NCBI GenBank assembly: GCA_012728855.1
Contig: JAAYEH010000024.1
Location: 1 to 38,493, forward strand
Origin: Rhodopirellula sp.
GTDB taxonomy: Bacteria; Planctomycetota; Planctomycetia; Pirellulales; Thermoguttaceae
Length of the DNA stretch: 38,493 nt
Direction: 5' to 3'
Position numbers and translations under genes: made by a program. Below, one piece after another: positions 8,000 to 15,918 of the stretch. The stretch's first letter is position 1. Each line of letters starts with the position of its first letter. A model generated the notes under the pieces. The model made no database searches. It was not told the DNA's origin and worked only from the letters and a program-made list of their open reading frames with translations.

Positions 8000-8869
8000 G
8001 TGAACGATAACCGTCAACTAATCCGCGTCGGCCATAGTCCCGATCCCGACGACGCGTTCATGTTCTACGCCCTGGCCAAGGACCGCATCGATACCGGTGG
8101 ATATCGCTTTGCGCACGAGCTCGTCGACATCGAAACGCTGAACCGCCGCGCCTTTTCCGGCGAGTTGGAACTGACCGCCGTCAGCCTGCACGCCTACGCG
8201 CACCTCACCGATAGCTATTTGCTCTGCCCATGCGGAGCGAGCATGGGGGAGCGGTACGGACCGATGGTCGTCGCCCGCACGATGTTGTCGCTCGGCGAAC
8301 TGGTGGAGAAGTCGATTGCCGTTCCAGGCATGTTGACGACCGCCTACCTGGCGCTGCGAATGGCGCTGGGGGCCGAGTTCCGGCACGTCGTCGTTCCCTT
8401 CGACCGGATCCTCGAAGCCGTCACCGCGGGAGAATACGACGGCCGGCCGGTCGATGCGGGGCTGATCATCCACGAAGGGCAACTGACCTTCGGGGCGTTC
8501 GGGCTGCAACGGATCGTCGACCTGGGGCAATGGTGGTTCGATGAGACCGGGTTGCCGTTGCCCTTGGGAGCGAACGCCATCCGGCGAGACCTGGGCGCGA
8601 AGGCAATTCGCGACGTGAACCGCCTGCTGCTGGCGAGCATCCGCTACGGGCTGGAGCATCGCCAGGAAGCTCTTGAGCATGCCCTCGGGTTCGGGCGCGG
8701 GCTGGATGCCCAGATGGCCGACCGGTTCGTCGGCATGTACGTCAACGACTGGACTTTGGACTTCGGTCCGCGGGGACGCGAGGCGGTAGCGGAATTGCTC
8801 GCCCGTGGGCACGCGGCCGGAGTGATTCCCCGGTTGGTGACGCCGGAGTTCGTTCCGATCGACAAATGA
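8000..8869 (+). CDS. mqnD: 1,4-dihydroxy-6-naphthoate synthase (futalosine pathway)
   Basis: MqnD converts cyclic dehypoxanthine futalosine to 1,4-dihydroxy-6-naphthoate, a menaquinone precursor. The fold is like a periplasmic binding protein but cytoplasmic. The 289-residue product has the signature GHSPDPDDAFMFYAL (11-25), the substrate-pocket segment LTAVSLHAYAHL, and the conserved histidine in GLIIHEGQL (about H158). The related MqnA lacks the SPDPDD signature, so MqnD is the better call. GTG at 8000 is chosen because GGGAGAG lies 7 nt upstream and a promoter occupies the alternative TTG start. Menaquinone is the likely electron acceptor for the complex I encoded 2.4 kb downstream, although the two loci are not one operon. 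Confidence 0.9.
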   Translation: MNDNRQLIRVGHSPDPDDAFMFYALAKDRIDTGGYRFAHELVDIETLNRRAFSGELELTAVSLHAYAHLTDSYLLCPCGASMGERYGPMVVARTMLSLGELVEKSIAVPGMLTTAYLALRMALGAEFRHVVVPFDRILEAVTAGEYDGRPVDAGLIIHEGQLTFGAFGLQRIVDLGQWWFDETGLPLPLGANAIRRDLGAKAIRDVNRLLLASIRYGLEHRQEALEHALGFGRGLDAQMADRFVGMYVNDWTLDFGPRGREAVAELLARGHAAGVIPRLVTPEFVPIDK

Positions 8870-8887
8870 ATCGTTTGTCGATCGGAA
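8853..8887 (+). terminator. Hairpin over the mqnD stop codon
   Basis: A perfect 14-bp stem (8853-8866 with 8874-8887) carries the stop codon TGA in its 7-nt loop (8867-8873). No T-run follows, so it is not a canonical Rho-independent terminator. It may protect the 3' end of the transcript or act at translation termination. Confidence 0.4.
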
Positions 8888-9038
8888 GCGTCTTGGTCCG
8901 CATGAAAACGGAGTGCGTGGCTGCTTGAGTCAGTTCGTTGGGATCCGCCAACATGGAACTCCGGTTTACGGGGAACCAAGACAGGGATAGGCTCCAAGCC
9001 GAAACGCTTTCCATCGCGTTCTCCCCTCGCTATGGAGA

Positions 9039-10043
9039 TTACGCCCTCCAGGGCCGCTCGCGATTCGCCTCGCGCGAGACGAGTCGGGCGACCAGTTCGC
9101 TGTTTTCGCGAATCTGGAAGTCGAACATGCCGACCGCGATGAAATCGGCGCCGCTTTTGAAGGCGTGGGCGAAGCCCTGGCGGGGATGAAACGCCCCGGC
9201 GGCCAGCACTTTGAAGGCCAGCCACGGCTTGGTGACAGTTTTCATAAACTCCACCGTCTCCTCAGGATTGATGCACCACATGTTGTCGTACCAGCCCTCG
9301 CCGCCGTCCAACCAGATAAACTCTTTGCGAAGCGGCTTGGGGGTCGCCGAGGGATAGGCGTCTTCATGGAGCGTCTTGACGTAGAAGTCGCACGGCACCC
9401 CGTGCTTCTCGCAGGCCATGGGGACCAACAGCGAGTGGCCGCCGACGCCGACCGGCACGTTCAACGTCTTGGCGAACTCGACCGCCTTGGCGAGCCGATC
9501 GACCGCGCCGGCCTGCACGAGCTTGTCGCCCGCCACGCCCCAGACATACACGGCCACCGCCCCGGTGTCGACCTTGTGCTTTACGTCTTCTTCGAACTTC
9601 CGCCAGTCGCCGTCGATCTCCGGTTGAATATGGGGAATGAACTGCATGTGGCCGCCATACTCGCGGTTATACCGCTCCACAAACGGCGCGCCGGTCTCGA
9701 AGACGGTGTTGATGCCGTGCTCCTCGGCGATTTTCAGCGTCTGGAGAATCTTCTCTTCGGTGACATAGGCGCGAAATAAAGGGCCGACGTACTTCAGATC
9801 CCGCGCATGCATGTAACCCGAGATGAGATTGCCGCCCACCAGCAGCCGGCTGATGCTGACATTGCCGATCTTGCCGCAGGGCATTGCGCCGGCTTCCGGC
9901 TCGACCGCTTTGGCGGGAGCCTGTTTTGCGTCTTCCGCCGCCCGCAGTTCGCCGCCTATCCCGCCGGCGACTGCACCTGCTCCTGCGGCGGCCAACGAAG
10001 TGCCCAAGAAGTTGCGACGGTTCACGCGTTTCGATTGGGACAT
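9039..10043 (-). CDS. Tat-exported TIM-barrel protein, aldo/keto-reductase-like
   Basis: 334 residues. A twin-arginine signal NRRNFLGTSLAAAGAGAVAG (8-27) is followed by a short alanine-rich linker, so the protein probably folds in the cytoplasm and is exported. The mature part begins with a segment like MPCGKIGNVSISRLLVGGN, the way aldo/keto reductase N-termini begin, and goes on with alternating strands and helices (TLKIAEEHGINTVFET, AKTLNVPVGVGGHSL, LAFKVLAAGAFHP). The canonical reductase tetrad cannot be assigned. Proteins of this kind are common and uncharacterised in planctomycetes. The ATG at 10043 is supported by AGGAGA 7 nt upstream; the upstream extension to 10196 is not signal-like. 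Function unknown; oxidoreductase or sugar-epimerase-like chemistry is only a guess. Confidence 0.7.
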   Translation of the reverse strand: MSQSKRVNRRNFLGTSLAAAGAGAVAGGIGGELRAAEDAKQAPAKAVEPEAGAMPCGKIGNVSISRLLVGGNLISGYMHARDLKYVGPLFRAYVTEEKILQTLKIAEEHGINTVFETGAPFVERYNREYGGHMQFIPHIQPEIDGDWRKFEEDVKHKVDTGAVAVYVWGVAGDKLVQAGAVDRLAKAVEFAKTLNVPVGVGGHSLLVPMACEKHGVPCDFYVKTLHEDAYPSATPKPLRKEFIWLDGGEGWYDNMWCINPEETVEFMKTVTKPWLAFKVLAAGAFHPRQGFAHAFKSGADFIAVGMFDFQIRENSELVARLVSREANRERPWRA

Positions 10044-10155
10044 GCCGATTCTCCTGCGGACGGGTTGCTCAAAACCGCCATGATACATTGCCGGAGAGCG
10101 CCATTGTAGTCCGGACCCTCCGTGGCCGGACGGGACAGAGAGTCCGGCCTGCACG

Positions 10156-10796
10156 TTAGCCCAACGATCGCGGGTCAGAGAGCGCCCCGCCTGCACTGTT
10201 TCCGAAGTGGTAGAAGATTTCGGTCGCCAGCATCAATTGATCCAGATCGATCCATTCATCTGCCGTGTGAGCCTGGCGGATCGATCCGGGACCGAAGACC
10301 ACCGTGGGAACGCCCGTCGCGGCCAAGAAGGCGGCATAAGCCAGCACGATCGTTGGTCGCCCCGGCGAACGCTGCTCGGCCAGCCGCGCCAATGCCGCAA
10401 TCATCGCCGCCATGCCGCCTTTTACGTCGCAGGCGCCCCGGCCATAAAGACGGCCTCCGCGGATCTCCGCCGCAAACGGATCGATCGTCATTCCCGCGGT
10501 GGGAACCGTATCCTGATGAACACCCCAGAGGACCAATGAACCGCCGCGTTCGGGCGGGATATCGCCATCGAGTCGGACCAGCAGATTGTCTCGGTTTGCT
10601 TCAACCGGTTGGCGCTGGCAGGCGAGGCCCATTGGGTGAAACAGCCGTTGGAGAAGATCCGTCAACCGCGCTTCGCCCACCTCGGGACCGGAAACGAGGC
10701 CGGCCATCGGGTTCACGCTGGCAGTGGCCACCAGTTGCTGGAGGAGCTGGATGGGATCCGTAGTGGCAAAAGTCCTTTGGGCGTAATGGTTTCCAT
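10156..10796 (-). pseudogene. Decayed M20-family deacylase (ArgE/DapE-like)
   Basis: The remnant keeps two ends of an M20 metallopeptidase (acetylornithine deacetylase/succinyl-diaminopimelate desuccinylase type), normally about 380-400 residues. The front half has SVNPMAG, the metal-binding WGVHQDTVP and GRGACDVKGG. After RPTIVLAYAA, where DEE should follow with the catalytic glutamate, it jumps to TGVPTVVFGPGSIRQAHTADEW, the C-terminal metal-binding segment. About 200 residues, including the catalytic base and the dimerisation lid, are missing; the junction is near 10330. A second lesion is near 10758: an ATG frame from 10796 (METITPKGLLPLR) must shift to reach DPIQLLQQLVATASVNP, which has no ATG or other good start of its own. 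Both lesions indicate a non-functional gene. Confidence 0.7.
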
Positions 10797-10813
10797 CCTG
10801 ACGTCACATCCAA

Positions 10814-10866
10814 GTCAGGCTGGAGAGCCTACCCTACTATGCCGGTGTCAGGCTGGAAAGCCTGAC
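10814..10866. repeat. GTCAGGCT hairpin repeats
   Basis: The copy at 10847-10866 is a perfect 8-bp hairpin, GTCAGGCT-GGAA-AGCCTGAC. An incomplete copy precedes it at 10814-10832 (GTCAGGCT-GGAG-AGCCTACC). They lie just upstream of the decayed M20 gene. The same CAGGCT/AGCCTGA core occurs in the palindrome at 169-230. Confidence 0.6.
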
Positions 10867-10925
10867 GTACTTTCTCGCAGAACAGAACGATTGAAGCCGA
10901 AAACGAAAATAACCCGAAAGAAGGG

Positions 10926-10954
10926 TTGAGTATGGGGAAATTCCTGACGATAAT
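10926..10954 (+). promoter_or_regulatory. Promoter of the candidate small RNA
   Basis: TTGAGT (10926-10931), a 17-bp spacer and GATAAT (10949-10954) form a sigma-70-like promoter with predicted start near 10960. It is followed after about 70 nt by a strong terminator (10986-11029) with no open reading frame of note between. Confidence 0.5.
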
Positions 10955-10958
10955 CATT

Positions 10959-11029
10959 AGTGTGAGGGGTAACTCTCACTCTATCGCCCTTCGTAGGTCC
11001 CTGCCCCGCCTACGAAGGGCAATTTTTTT
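10959..11029 (+). ncRNA. Candidate small RNA or attenuated nuo leader
   Basis: A compact unit of about 70 nt bounded by the promoter at 10926-10954 and the terminator at 10986-11029. The 5' part can fold as AGTG/CACT plus GAG/CTC with one T-T mismatch and a GGGTAA loop (10959-10980). A 5-nt linker leads to the terminator hairpin. No known RNA family is recognised. It is an independent small RNA if transcription stops at 11029, or the 5' part of a longer nuo leader if the terminator is regulated, because nuoA starts 220 nt downstream. This is prediction from promoter, fold and terminator only. Confidence 0.4.
10986..11029 (+). terminator. Intrinsic terminator
   Basis: A perfect 12-bp stem GCCCTTCGTAGG (10986-10997) with CCTACGAAGGGC (11009-11020), an 11-nt loop, then AA and seven T residues (11023-11029). 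It has the form of a plus-strand Rho-independent terminator. No plus-strand gene ends near it: the closest upstream plus-strand gene, mqnD, ends 2.1 kb away. Confidence 0.75.
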
Positions 11030-11040
11030 GCGCGTCTGTT

Positions 11041-11108
11041 AGCAGCCCGGTTGCTCCAGAGCAGCCGGGTTGCTTTGGATCGTCGTATTCGTTGGGAGCC
11101 GGGCTGCT
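11041..11108. repeat. Dispersed GC-rich hairpin, copies 3 and 4
   Basis: The arms 11041-11056 and 11059-11074 pair over 16 bp including two G-U pairs, with a 2-nt loop. A single half-copy GCCGGGCTGCT follows at 11098-11108. Same family as the elements at 263-292 and 5994-6063. Lies between the terminator and the nuo promoter. Confidence 0.6.
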
Positions 11109-11142
11109 GCGACTGTCCGCGGTCGAGCGCTTTGTCCGTGGG

Positions 11143-11171
11143 TTGACCACGTTTGAAACGGTTCCTAGAAT
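11143..11171 (+). promoter_or_regulatory. Promoter of the nuo operon
   Basis: TTGACC (11143-11148), a 17-bp spacer and TAGAAT (11166-11171) form a strong sigma-70-type promoter. Predicted start near 11178, giving a leader of about 72 nt to the nuoA ATG at 11250. Confidence 0.7.
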
Positions 11172-11249
11172 GTTTGCAGGTCATCCCGCTGTAGGGTGGA
11201 GTATGTTGGAGGTGACTGCTGAAGGCGGACTGTTGTTAGAAGGCTGTCG

Positions 11250-11699
11250 ATGCAAGCGAGCACACTCCCTATTCTTCTTTTGCTGGCGGTGACTGCCGGA
11301 CTGGCGGTGACGTTGTTGTTGATCGCCAACCTCTTCAATCCGAAACGGCCGGGTCGCGTCAAGGCCATGCCGTACGAAAGCGGAATGGACCCGATCCACG
11401 ATACTCGGCGGCGCTTCGGAGTGCATTTTCATCTGTTGGCGATTGCCTTCTTGGTTTTCGACGTAGAACTGCTGTTCCTCTATCCGTGGGCTGTCTCCAT
11501 GCATCCGGCGTCTCAGGGGGCGGCCCCCGTCGCTGTTGGGCAGGTGATCGCGTCGGAATCGGCAGCCGCCGAAAGCGTTGGCAACGGCAGAATCGACTGG
11601 ACTCCCCGTCCGGCCTTTCTCGGCGGAATGATCTTTATTCTGCTGTTGACGCTGGGATTCGTTTATGACTGGCGGAAGGGGATCTTTCAATGGCGGTAG
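11250..11699 (+). CDS. nuoA: NADH-quinone oxidoreductase subunit A
   Basis: Small membrane subunit of respiratory complex I, at the junction of the peripheral and membrane arms. 149 residues with three hydrophobic helices (about 5-28, 60-80, 120-140) and the conserved loop [22 protein letters not shown] (split here at 41-62), followed by [15 protein letters not shown], the family signature. A loop of about 30 residues ([13 protein letters not shown] onward) between helices 2 and 3 makes it somewhat longer than E. coli NuoA. First gene of the operon; its 3' end overlaps nuoB by 10 nt. Confidence 0.95.
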   Translation: MQASTLPILLLLAVTAGLAVTLLLIANLFNPKRPGRVKAMPYESGMDPIHDTRRRFGVHFHLLAIAFLVFDVELLFLYPWAVSMHPASQGAAPVAVGQVIASESAAAESVGNGRIDWTPRPAFLGGMIFILLLTLGFVYDWRKGIFQWR

Positions 11700-12247
11700 A
11701 TTTACCCGACAACGTGCTGATCACGCGGCTCGATGAGTTGGTGAGTTGGTGCCGCAAGAACAGCCTCTGGCCGATGCCGTTTGCCACGGCATGCTGCGGC
11801 ATCGAACTGATGGCCACCGGCGCCAGCCGCCACGACTTGGCGCGTTTCGGCGCCGAGGTCTTCCGCTTCAGCCCGCGACAGTGCGACCTGATGATCGTCG
11901 CCGGCCGCGTGGTGATGAAGATGCTGCCGGTCTTGCAGCGGATTTGGATGCAGATGCATGAACCGAAGTGGTGCATTTCGATGGGCGCCTGCGCATCGAC
12001 CGGCGGCGTGTTCGACACATACAGCGTGGTGCAAGGCATCGACCGTTTCATCCCGGTCGATATGTACGCTCCCGGCTGCCCGCCACGGCCGGAGCAGTTG
12101 ATTCAATCGATCATCGACCTGCAGGAGAAAATCCAGCGTGAGGGGACGATGTTCGGCCGTGAGTTCGATGCCCCTGAGCGGCAAAGGCCCAAGCGGGCGC
12201 TGCGCTCGGAGGGACGCAAGGAAAGGGGCCAGCCAGAACATCGTTGA
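11690..12247 (+). CDS. nuoB: NADH-quinone oxidoreductase subunit B
   Basis: Peripheral-arm subunit that carries iron-sulfur cluster N2, the last cluster before quinone. All four cluster cysteines are visible: the tandem pair in ATACCGIEL (C35, C36), C101 in GACASTGG and C130 in APGCPPRP. 185 residues; the last 25 or so ([17 protein letters not shown]) form a charged tail beyond the conserved domain. Start ATG at 11690 overlaps the end of nuoA by 10 nt, and 64 nt separate it from nuoC. Confidence 0.96.
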   Translation: MAVDLPDNVLITRLDELVSWCRKNSLWPMPFATACCGIELMATGASRHDLARFGAEVFRFSPRQCDLMIVAGRVVMKMLPVLQRIWMQMHEPKWCISMGACASTGGVFDTYSVVQGIDRFIPVDMYAPGCPPRPEQLIQSIIDLQEKIQREGTMFGREFDAPERQRPKRALRSEGRKERGQPEHR

Positions 12248-12311
12248 GAAACGTCTTGAAATAGGTTTATCATCCCGTTGGCAATCACACCCGAGCCTTT
12301 CCCCCGCACCA

Positions 12312-12809
12312 ATGACCGCTCCCGAGACACTCGAATCCCTGTCGCAAGCGTTCGGTCCGTTGCCGATCAGCGAATTCCGCGGGCAAACGAGGGTGGTCGT
12401 GGCCCCGGAATCCGTGTACGGCGTGCTGGGGTTCCTCAAGGAGCGGCTTGGCTTCGATTTCCTGGTGGACATCACCTGCGTCGATTATCTTTATTACCGC
12501 GATGCGGCGGATCGCTTCGGGCTGGTCTACCTGCTGGCCAACACGGTCAGCGGCCAACGGATCACGGTCCGCTCATTTGTGAACGATCCCGATCCGGAGG
12601 CGGCCTCGGTGGTCGACCTTTGGCGCGGCGCCGAATGGATGGAGCGGGAGGTGTGGGACATGTTCGGCATTCGCTTCACAGGCCACCCGGACCTGCGGCG
12701 AATTCTGCTGCCGGGCGAGTTTACCTCCTTTCCGCTGCGGAAGGACTATCCGCTGCAGGGCCGCGGCGAGCGACACAATTTCCCGGTAGTCACGCGATCC
12801 GAGAGCTGA
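12312..12809 (+). CDS. nuoC: NADH-quinone oxidoreductase subunit C
   Basis: Peripheral-arm 30-kDa subunit, 165 residues, that packs against NuoD and has no cofactor. The family signature EREVWDMFGIRFTGHPDLRR is near residues 111-130, followed by LLPGEFTSFPLRKDYPL. The frame is open further upstream (to 12138, inside nuoB), but ATG at 12312 (MTAPETLESL) begins where family homology begins. NuoC is a separate gene here, unlike the NuoCD fusion of E. coli. One nucleotide separates it from nuoD. Confidence 0.94.
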   Translation: MTAPETLESLSQAFGPLPISEFRGQTRVVVAPESVYGVLGFLKERLGFDFLVDITCVDYLYYRDAADRFGLVYLLANTVSGQRITVRSFVNDPDPEAASVVDLWRGAEWMEREVWDMFGIRFTGHPDLRRILLPGEFTSFPLRKDYPLQGRGERHNFPVVTRSES

Positions 12810-12810
12810 G

Positions 12811-14037
12811 ATGCCCCTGACCCGTTCCGAACTCTACGGCGAGACGGCCGGCGACGAACCGCAGCAGTATCTGTGGACGATGAATTTCGGGCCGCAACAT
12901 CCGGCCACCCATACCACCCTGCGATTGATCCTGAAGCTCGACGGCGAGCGGGTCGTTGATGCCGCGCCCGACATCGGCTATCTCCACTCCGGCTTCGAGA
13001 AGCTCGGCGAGCACCTCGACTACAACCAGTACGTCACGGTCACCGACCGGATGAACTACGTCTCGCCGATGTCGAACAACGTGGCCTGGCATATGGCCGT
13101 CGAGAAGCTGTTGGGGATCGACGTGCCGCCGCGGTGCCAATACATCCGGGTAATCGTGAACGAGTTGGCCCGCATCAGCGATCATTTGGTCTGCGTGGGG
13201 GCTATGGGGCTGGACACCGGGGCTTTCACCTATTTCCTTTACGCCTTCAATCCGCGTGAGAAGCTCTACGACATCTTCGAGGCACTCTGCGGGGCGAGAT
13301 TCACCAACAGCTACACTCGAGTCGGCGGGCTGATGCATGACGCGTCGCCCCGGGCGATCGCGATGATCCGCGATTTCCTCGACGGCTTCCCCAAGGTGCT
13401 CGACGATCTGGAGCGGCTGCTGAACCGCAACCGCATCTTCATCGACCGGACCAAGGGGGTGGGCGTGCTGACGAAGGAGGAGGCGATCAACCGGAGCTGT
13501 TCGGGGCCGGTCGCCCGCGCCAGCGGCGTCCCCCGCGACCTGCGTAAGGACGAGCCGTACCTGGCCTATCCCGATTTCGACTTCAAAGTCTGTTGCGCCC
13601 AAGCGGGCGACTGCTACGCCCGCTACCTGGTGCGGCTGGCGGAAATGCGCGAGAGCATGCACATCGTCCGGCAGGCGATCGAGAACCTGCCAGCCGGTCC
13701 GGTGAACGTCGGGGTCGACGACCGCGCGATCCTGCCGCCCAAGGGACAGGTGTTTTCGACGATTGAAGGCCTCATTACGCATTTCGAACTGGTGATGAGC
13801 AACCGCGGTTTCACCGTGCCGAACGAGGAGGTGTATTTCGCCTCGGAGGCGGCCAACGGCGAACTCGGTTTCTACCTCGTCGGCGACGGCACGAACCGCG
13901 CCTACCGCGCCCGCTGCCGGCCGCCGTCGTTCATCCACTTCGCCGTCTTTCCCCACCTGATCCGCGGGCATCGGCTCAGCGACGTGGTGGCCGTACTGGG
14001 GAGCTTGAACATCATCGCTGCCGAACTGGATCGATAA
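12811..14037 (+). CDS. nuoD: NADH-quinone oxidoreductase subunit D
   Basis: The 49-kDa peripheral-arm subunit, 408 residues, which forms the quinone pocket together with NuoB and descends from the large subunit of nickel-iron hydrogenases. NFGPQHPATHTTLRLILKLD (26-45) carries the conserved histidines of the quinone site, followed by DIGYLHSGFEKLGEH. The C-terminus GSLNIIAAELDR corresponds to the hydrogenase-derived end D-x-x-R. No nickel-binding cysteines, as expected. Its stop TAA directly abuts the ATG of nuoE. Confidence 0.96.
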   Translation: MPLTRSELYGETAGDEPQQYLWTMNFGPQHPATHTTLRLILKLDGERVVDAAPDIGYLHSGFEKLGEHLDYNQYVTVTDRMNYVSPMSNNVAWHMAVEKLLGIDVPPRCQYIRVIVNELARISDHLVCVGAMGLDTGAFTYFLYAFNPREKLYDIFEALCGARFTNSYTRVGGLMHDASPRAIAMIRDFLDGFPKVLDDLERLLNRNRIFIDRTKGVGVLTKEEAINRSCSGPVARASGVPRDLRKDEPYLAYPDFDFKVCCAQAGDCYARYLVRLAEMRESMHIVRQAIENLPAGPVNVGVDDRAILPPKGQVFSTIEGLITHFELVMSNRGFTVPNEEVYFASEAANGELGFYLVGDGTNRAYRARCRPPSFIHFAVFPHLIRGHRLSDVVAVLGSLNIIAAELDR

Positions 14038-14526
14038 ATGCCCACGACTGAACGAGTTTTGAGCGACCCAATCCGCACGGCGATCCAAGCGTATTATCCG
14101 CGCTACCCGAATCGCCGCGCGGTGCTGCTGCCGGCGTTGCATGTGGTTCACGAACATCTCGGCCACGTGCCGCAGCAGGCCGTCGTCGAAATCGCGGAAA
14201 TGCTCGAACTGGCCCCCGCCGACGTGCTCGACACCCTTTCGTTTTACGGCTTTTTCAAGCAGGTCGAGCCGATGGGCAGACTGCGCGTCTGGGTTTGCCG
14301 TTCGATCAGTTGCGCGGCCTGCGGCGGCGAAGACCTGCTGGAATATCTTTGCAGGCGGTTGGGCATTCGGCCCGGTGAGACGACCGCCGATGGGCGCGTC
14401 ACGCTGGAGTTCGCCGAGTGTCTGGGGGCTTGCGAGCACGCCCCCGCCATGCTGGCCGGCGACACGCTGTATAAGAAATTGACCAAAGAAAAGATCGACG
14501 ACTTCCTGGCATCCCTCCCCTCCTGA
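14038..14526 (+). CDS. nuoE: NADH-quinone oxidoreductase subunit E
   Basis: Thioredoxin-like 24-kDa subunit of the NADH-oxidising module, binding the [2Fe-2S] cluster N1a. 162 residues. The four cluster ligands are C87 and C92 in VCRSISC and C128 and C132 in AECLGACEHAP; the spacing is the family's C-x4-C and C-x3-C. N-terminal helical part with LPALHVVHEHLGHVP (31-45) is also typical. Starts with the ATG adjoining the nuoD stop, and 10 nt separate it from nuoF. Confidence 0.95.
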   Translation: MPTTERVLSDPIRTAIQAYYPRYPNRRAVLLPALHVVHEHLGHVPQQAVVEIAEMLELAPADVLDTLSFYGFFKQVEPMGRLRVWVCRSISCAACGGEDLLEYLCRRLGIRPGETTADGRVTLEFAECLGACEHAPAMLAGDTLYKKLTKEKIDDFLASLPS

Positions 14527-14536
14527 CGCAACCGAC

Positions 14537-15889
14537 GTGGCAGACTACGAACCGGTCCTTTTGGCCAACATTCACAAAGAAGGCAGTCACCGGCTGGCCG
14601 TTTACGAGGCAGGCGGCGGCTACCGCACGCTGCGCCGCGTGCTCCAAGAGCGGTCGCCGGCCGGCGTGATCGAGGTGATTCGCGCCAGCAATCTCCGCGG
14701 ACGGGGCGGGGCCGGCTTTCCCACCGGGTTGAAATGGTCGTTCTTGCCGGCGGATCATCCCGGCCCCTTCTATATGTGCGTCAATGCTGACGAGAGCGAA
14801 CCGGGCACGTTCTGCAATCGCGTGCAGATGGAACTCGATCCGCATCAGGTGATCGAGGGGATCATTCTCAGTTGCTACGCCACCCGTGCCAACACGGCCT
14901 ACATCTATCTCCGCTACGAGTACCCGCTGGCGCTGGAGCGGCTCGAGACGGCGTTGGCCGAATGCCGCGACAAGGGTTATTTAGGCAAGAACATTCTAGG
15001 CCACGATTTCTCGCTGGATATCCACGTCCATCGCGGCGCCGGCGCCTATATATGCGGCGAGGAGACCGGGCTGATCGAGAGCCTGGAAGGGAAGCGGGCG
15101 TGGCCGCGGATCAAGCCGCCCTTCCCGGCCGTGGAAGGGCTCTTCCGCAAGCCCACCGTCGTCAACAACGTCGAGACTCTCACCTGCGTGTTGCACATCC
15201 TCGACCGCGGCGCCGATTGGTTCAAATCGATCGGCACGCCGTCCGATCCCAAGAACCCCCGCGATCCCGGCAGCTACGGCCCGAAACTTTACGGGATCAG
15301 CGGCCACGTCGAGCGGCCCGGCCTGGTCGAACTCCCCCTGGGAGTTCCCTGCCGGGAATTGATCGAGGAGCACGCCGGCGGCCTGCGCCAAGGGCGACGG
15401 GCGAAGGCGGTAGTGCCGGGCGGTCTGAGCACGGGCGTAATGACTGAGTCGGAACTGGATATCCCGCTGGACTTCAGCGGTCCGCTGCGGGTCGGCTGTC
15501 TGGGCCTGGGCACCGCCGGGGTAATCGTGCTCGACGAAACGTATTCGATGATCGATTTCCTTCACAACAGTTGCCGCTTCTTCGCCCACGAAAGCTGTGG
15601 GCAGTGTACTCCTTGCCGCGAGGGCACCCACTGGGCCGTGGCCATGCTTCAGCGGATCAAGGCGGGCCGCGGCCGGCTGAAGGATCTCGATCTGCTGCTG
15701 GAGATCGCCGACAACATCGGCATCATCCCCGGCACGACGATTTGCGGCCTCGCCGACGGCGCCGCCTGGCCCATCAAGACCACGCTCCGCAAATTCCGTG
15801 AAGAATTCGTAGACCACATCAAGCAAACAAACCCCGGGGGCTACACGGCCCAGTCGCCGCCCCCGGCAATGGCCCTCGTCCACAAATGA
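14537..15889 (+). CDS. nuoF: NADH-quinone oxidoreductase subunit F
   Basis: The 51-kDa NADH-oxidising subunit with FMN and cluster N3, 450 residues. RGRGGAGFPTGLKW (54-67) is the glycine-rich nucleotide/FMN loop, NADESEPGTF (83-92) contacts FMN and NADH, GAGAYICGEETGL follows, and ESCGQCTPCREG (352-363) with C403 in TTICGLADG binds the [4Fe-4S] cluster. Start is GTG at 14537, preceded by a weak ribosome site. The stop codon TGA (15887-15889) lies inside the first unit of a heptamer repeat array that also supplies the start of nuoG. Confidence 0.96.
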   Translation: MADYEPVLLANIHKEGSHRLAVYEAGGGYRTLRRVLQERSPAGVIEVIRASNLRGRGGAGFPTGLKWSFLPADHPGPFYMCVNADESEPGTFCNRVQMELDPHQVIEGIILSCYATRANTAYIYLRYEYPLALERLETALAECRDKGYLGKNILGHDFSLDIHVHRGAGAYICGEETGLIESLEGKRAWPRIKPPFPAVEGLFRKPTVVNNVETLTCVLHILDRGADWFKSIGTPSDPKNPRDPGSYGPKLYGISGHVERPGLVELPLGVPCRELIEEHAGGLRQGRRAKAVVPGGLSTGVMTESELDIPLDFSGPLRVGCLGLGTAGVIVLDETYSMIDFLHNSCRFFAHESCGQCTPCREGTHWAVAMLQRIKAGRGRLKDLDLLLEIADNIGIIPGTTICGLADGAAWPIKTTLRKFREEFVDHIKQTNPGGYTAQSPPPAMALVHK

Positions 15890-15918
15890 CGAGTGACAAA
15901 TGACCAATGACCAGTGAT
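15884..15918 (+). repeat. Heptamer array at the nuoF-nuoG junction
   Basis: Five consecutive 7-nt units: AAATGAC, GAGTGAC, AAATGAC, CAATGAC, CAGTGAT. The first unit contains the nuoF stop codon TGA and the fourth contains the nuoG start codon ATG (15907). Short coding-overlapping repeats of the same 7-nt period occur at 17529-17610, 32651-32685 and 37313-37333. Confidence 0.75.

Noticed and set aside
6101..8017. Long minus-strand open frame of 638 codons
   Set aside because: It is antisense to the protein kinase gene, whose motifs are clear; it has no family features and arises from the GC-rich codon use.
12790..14439. Minus-strand open frame of 549 codons
   Set aside because: It is the antisense shadow of nuoD and nuoE; the sense frames carry the conserved residues.
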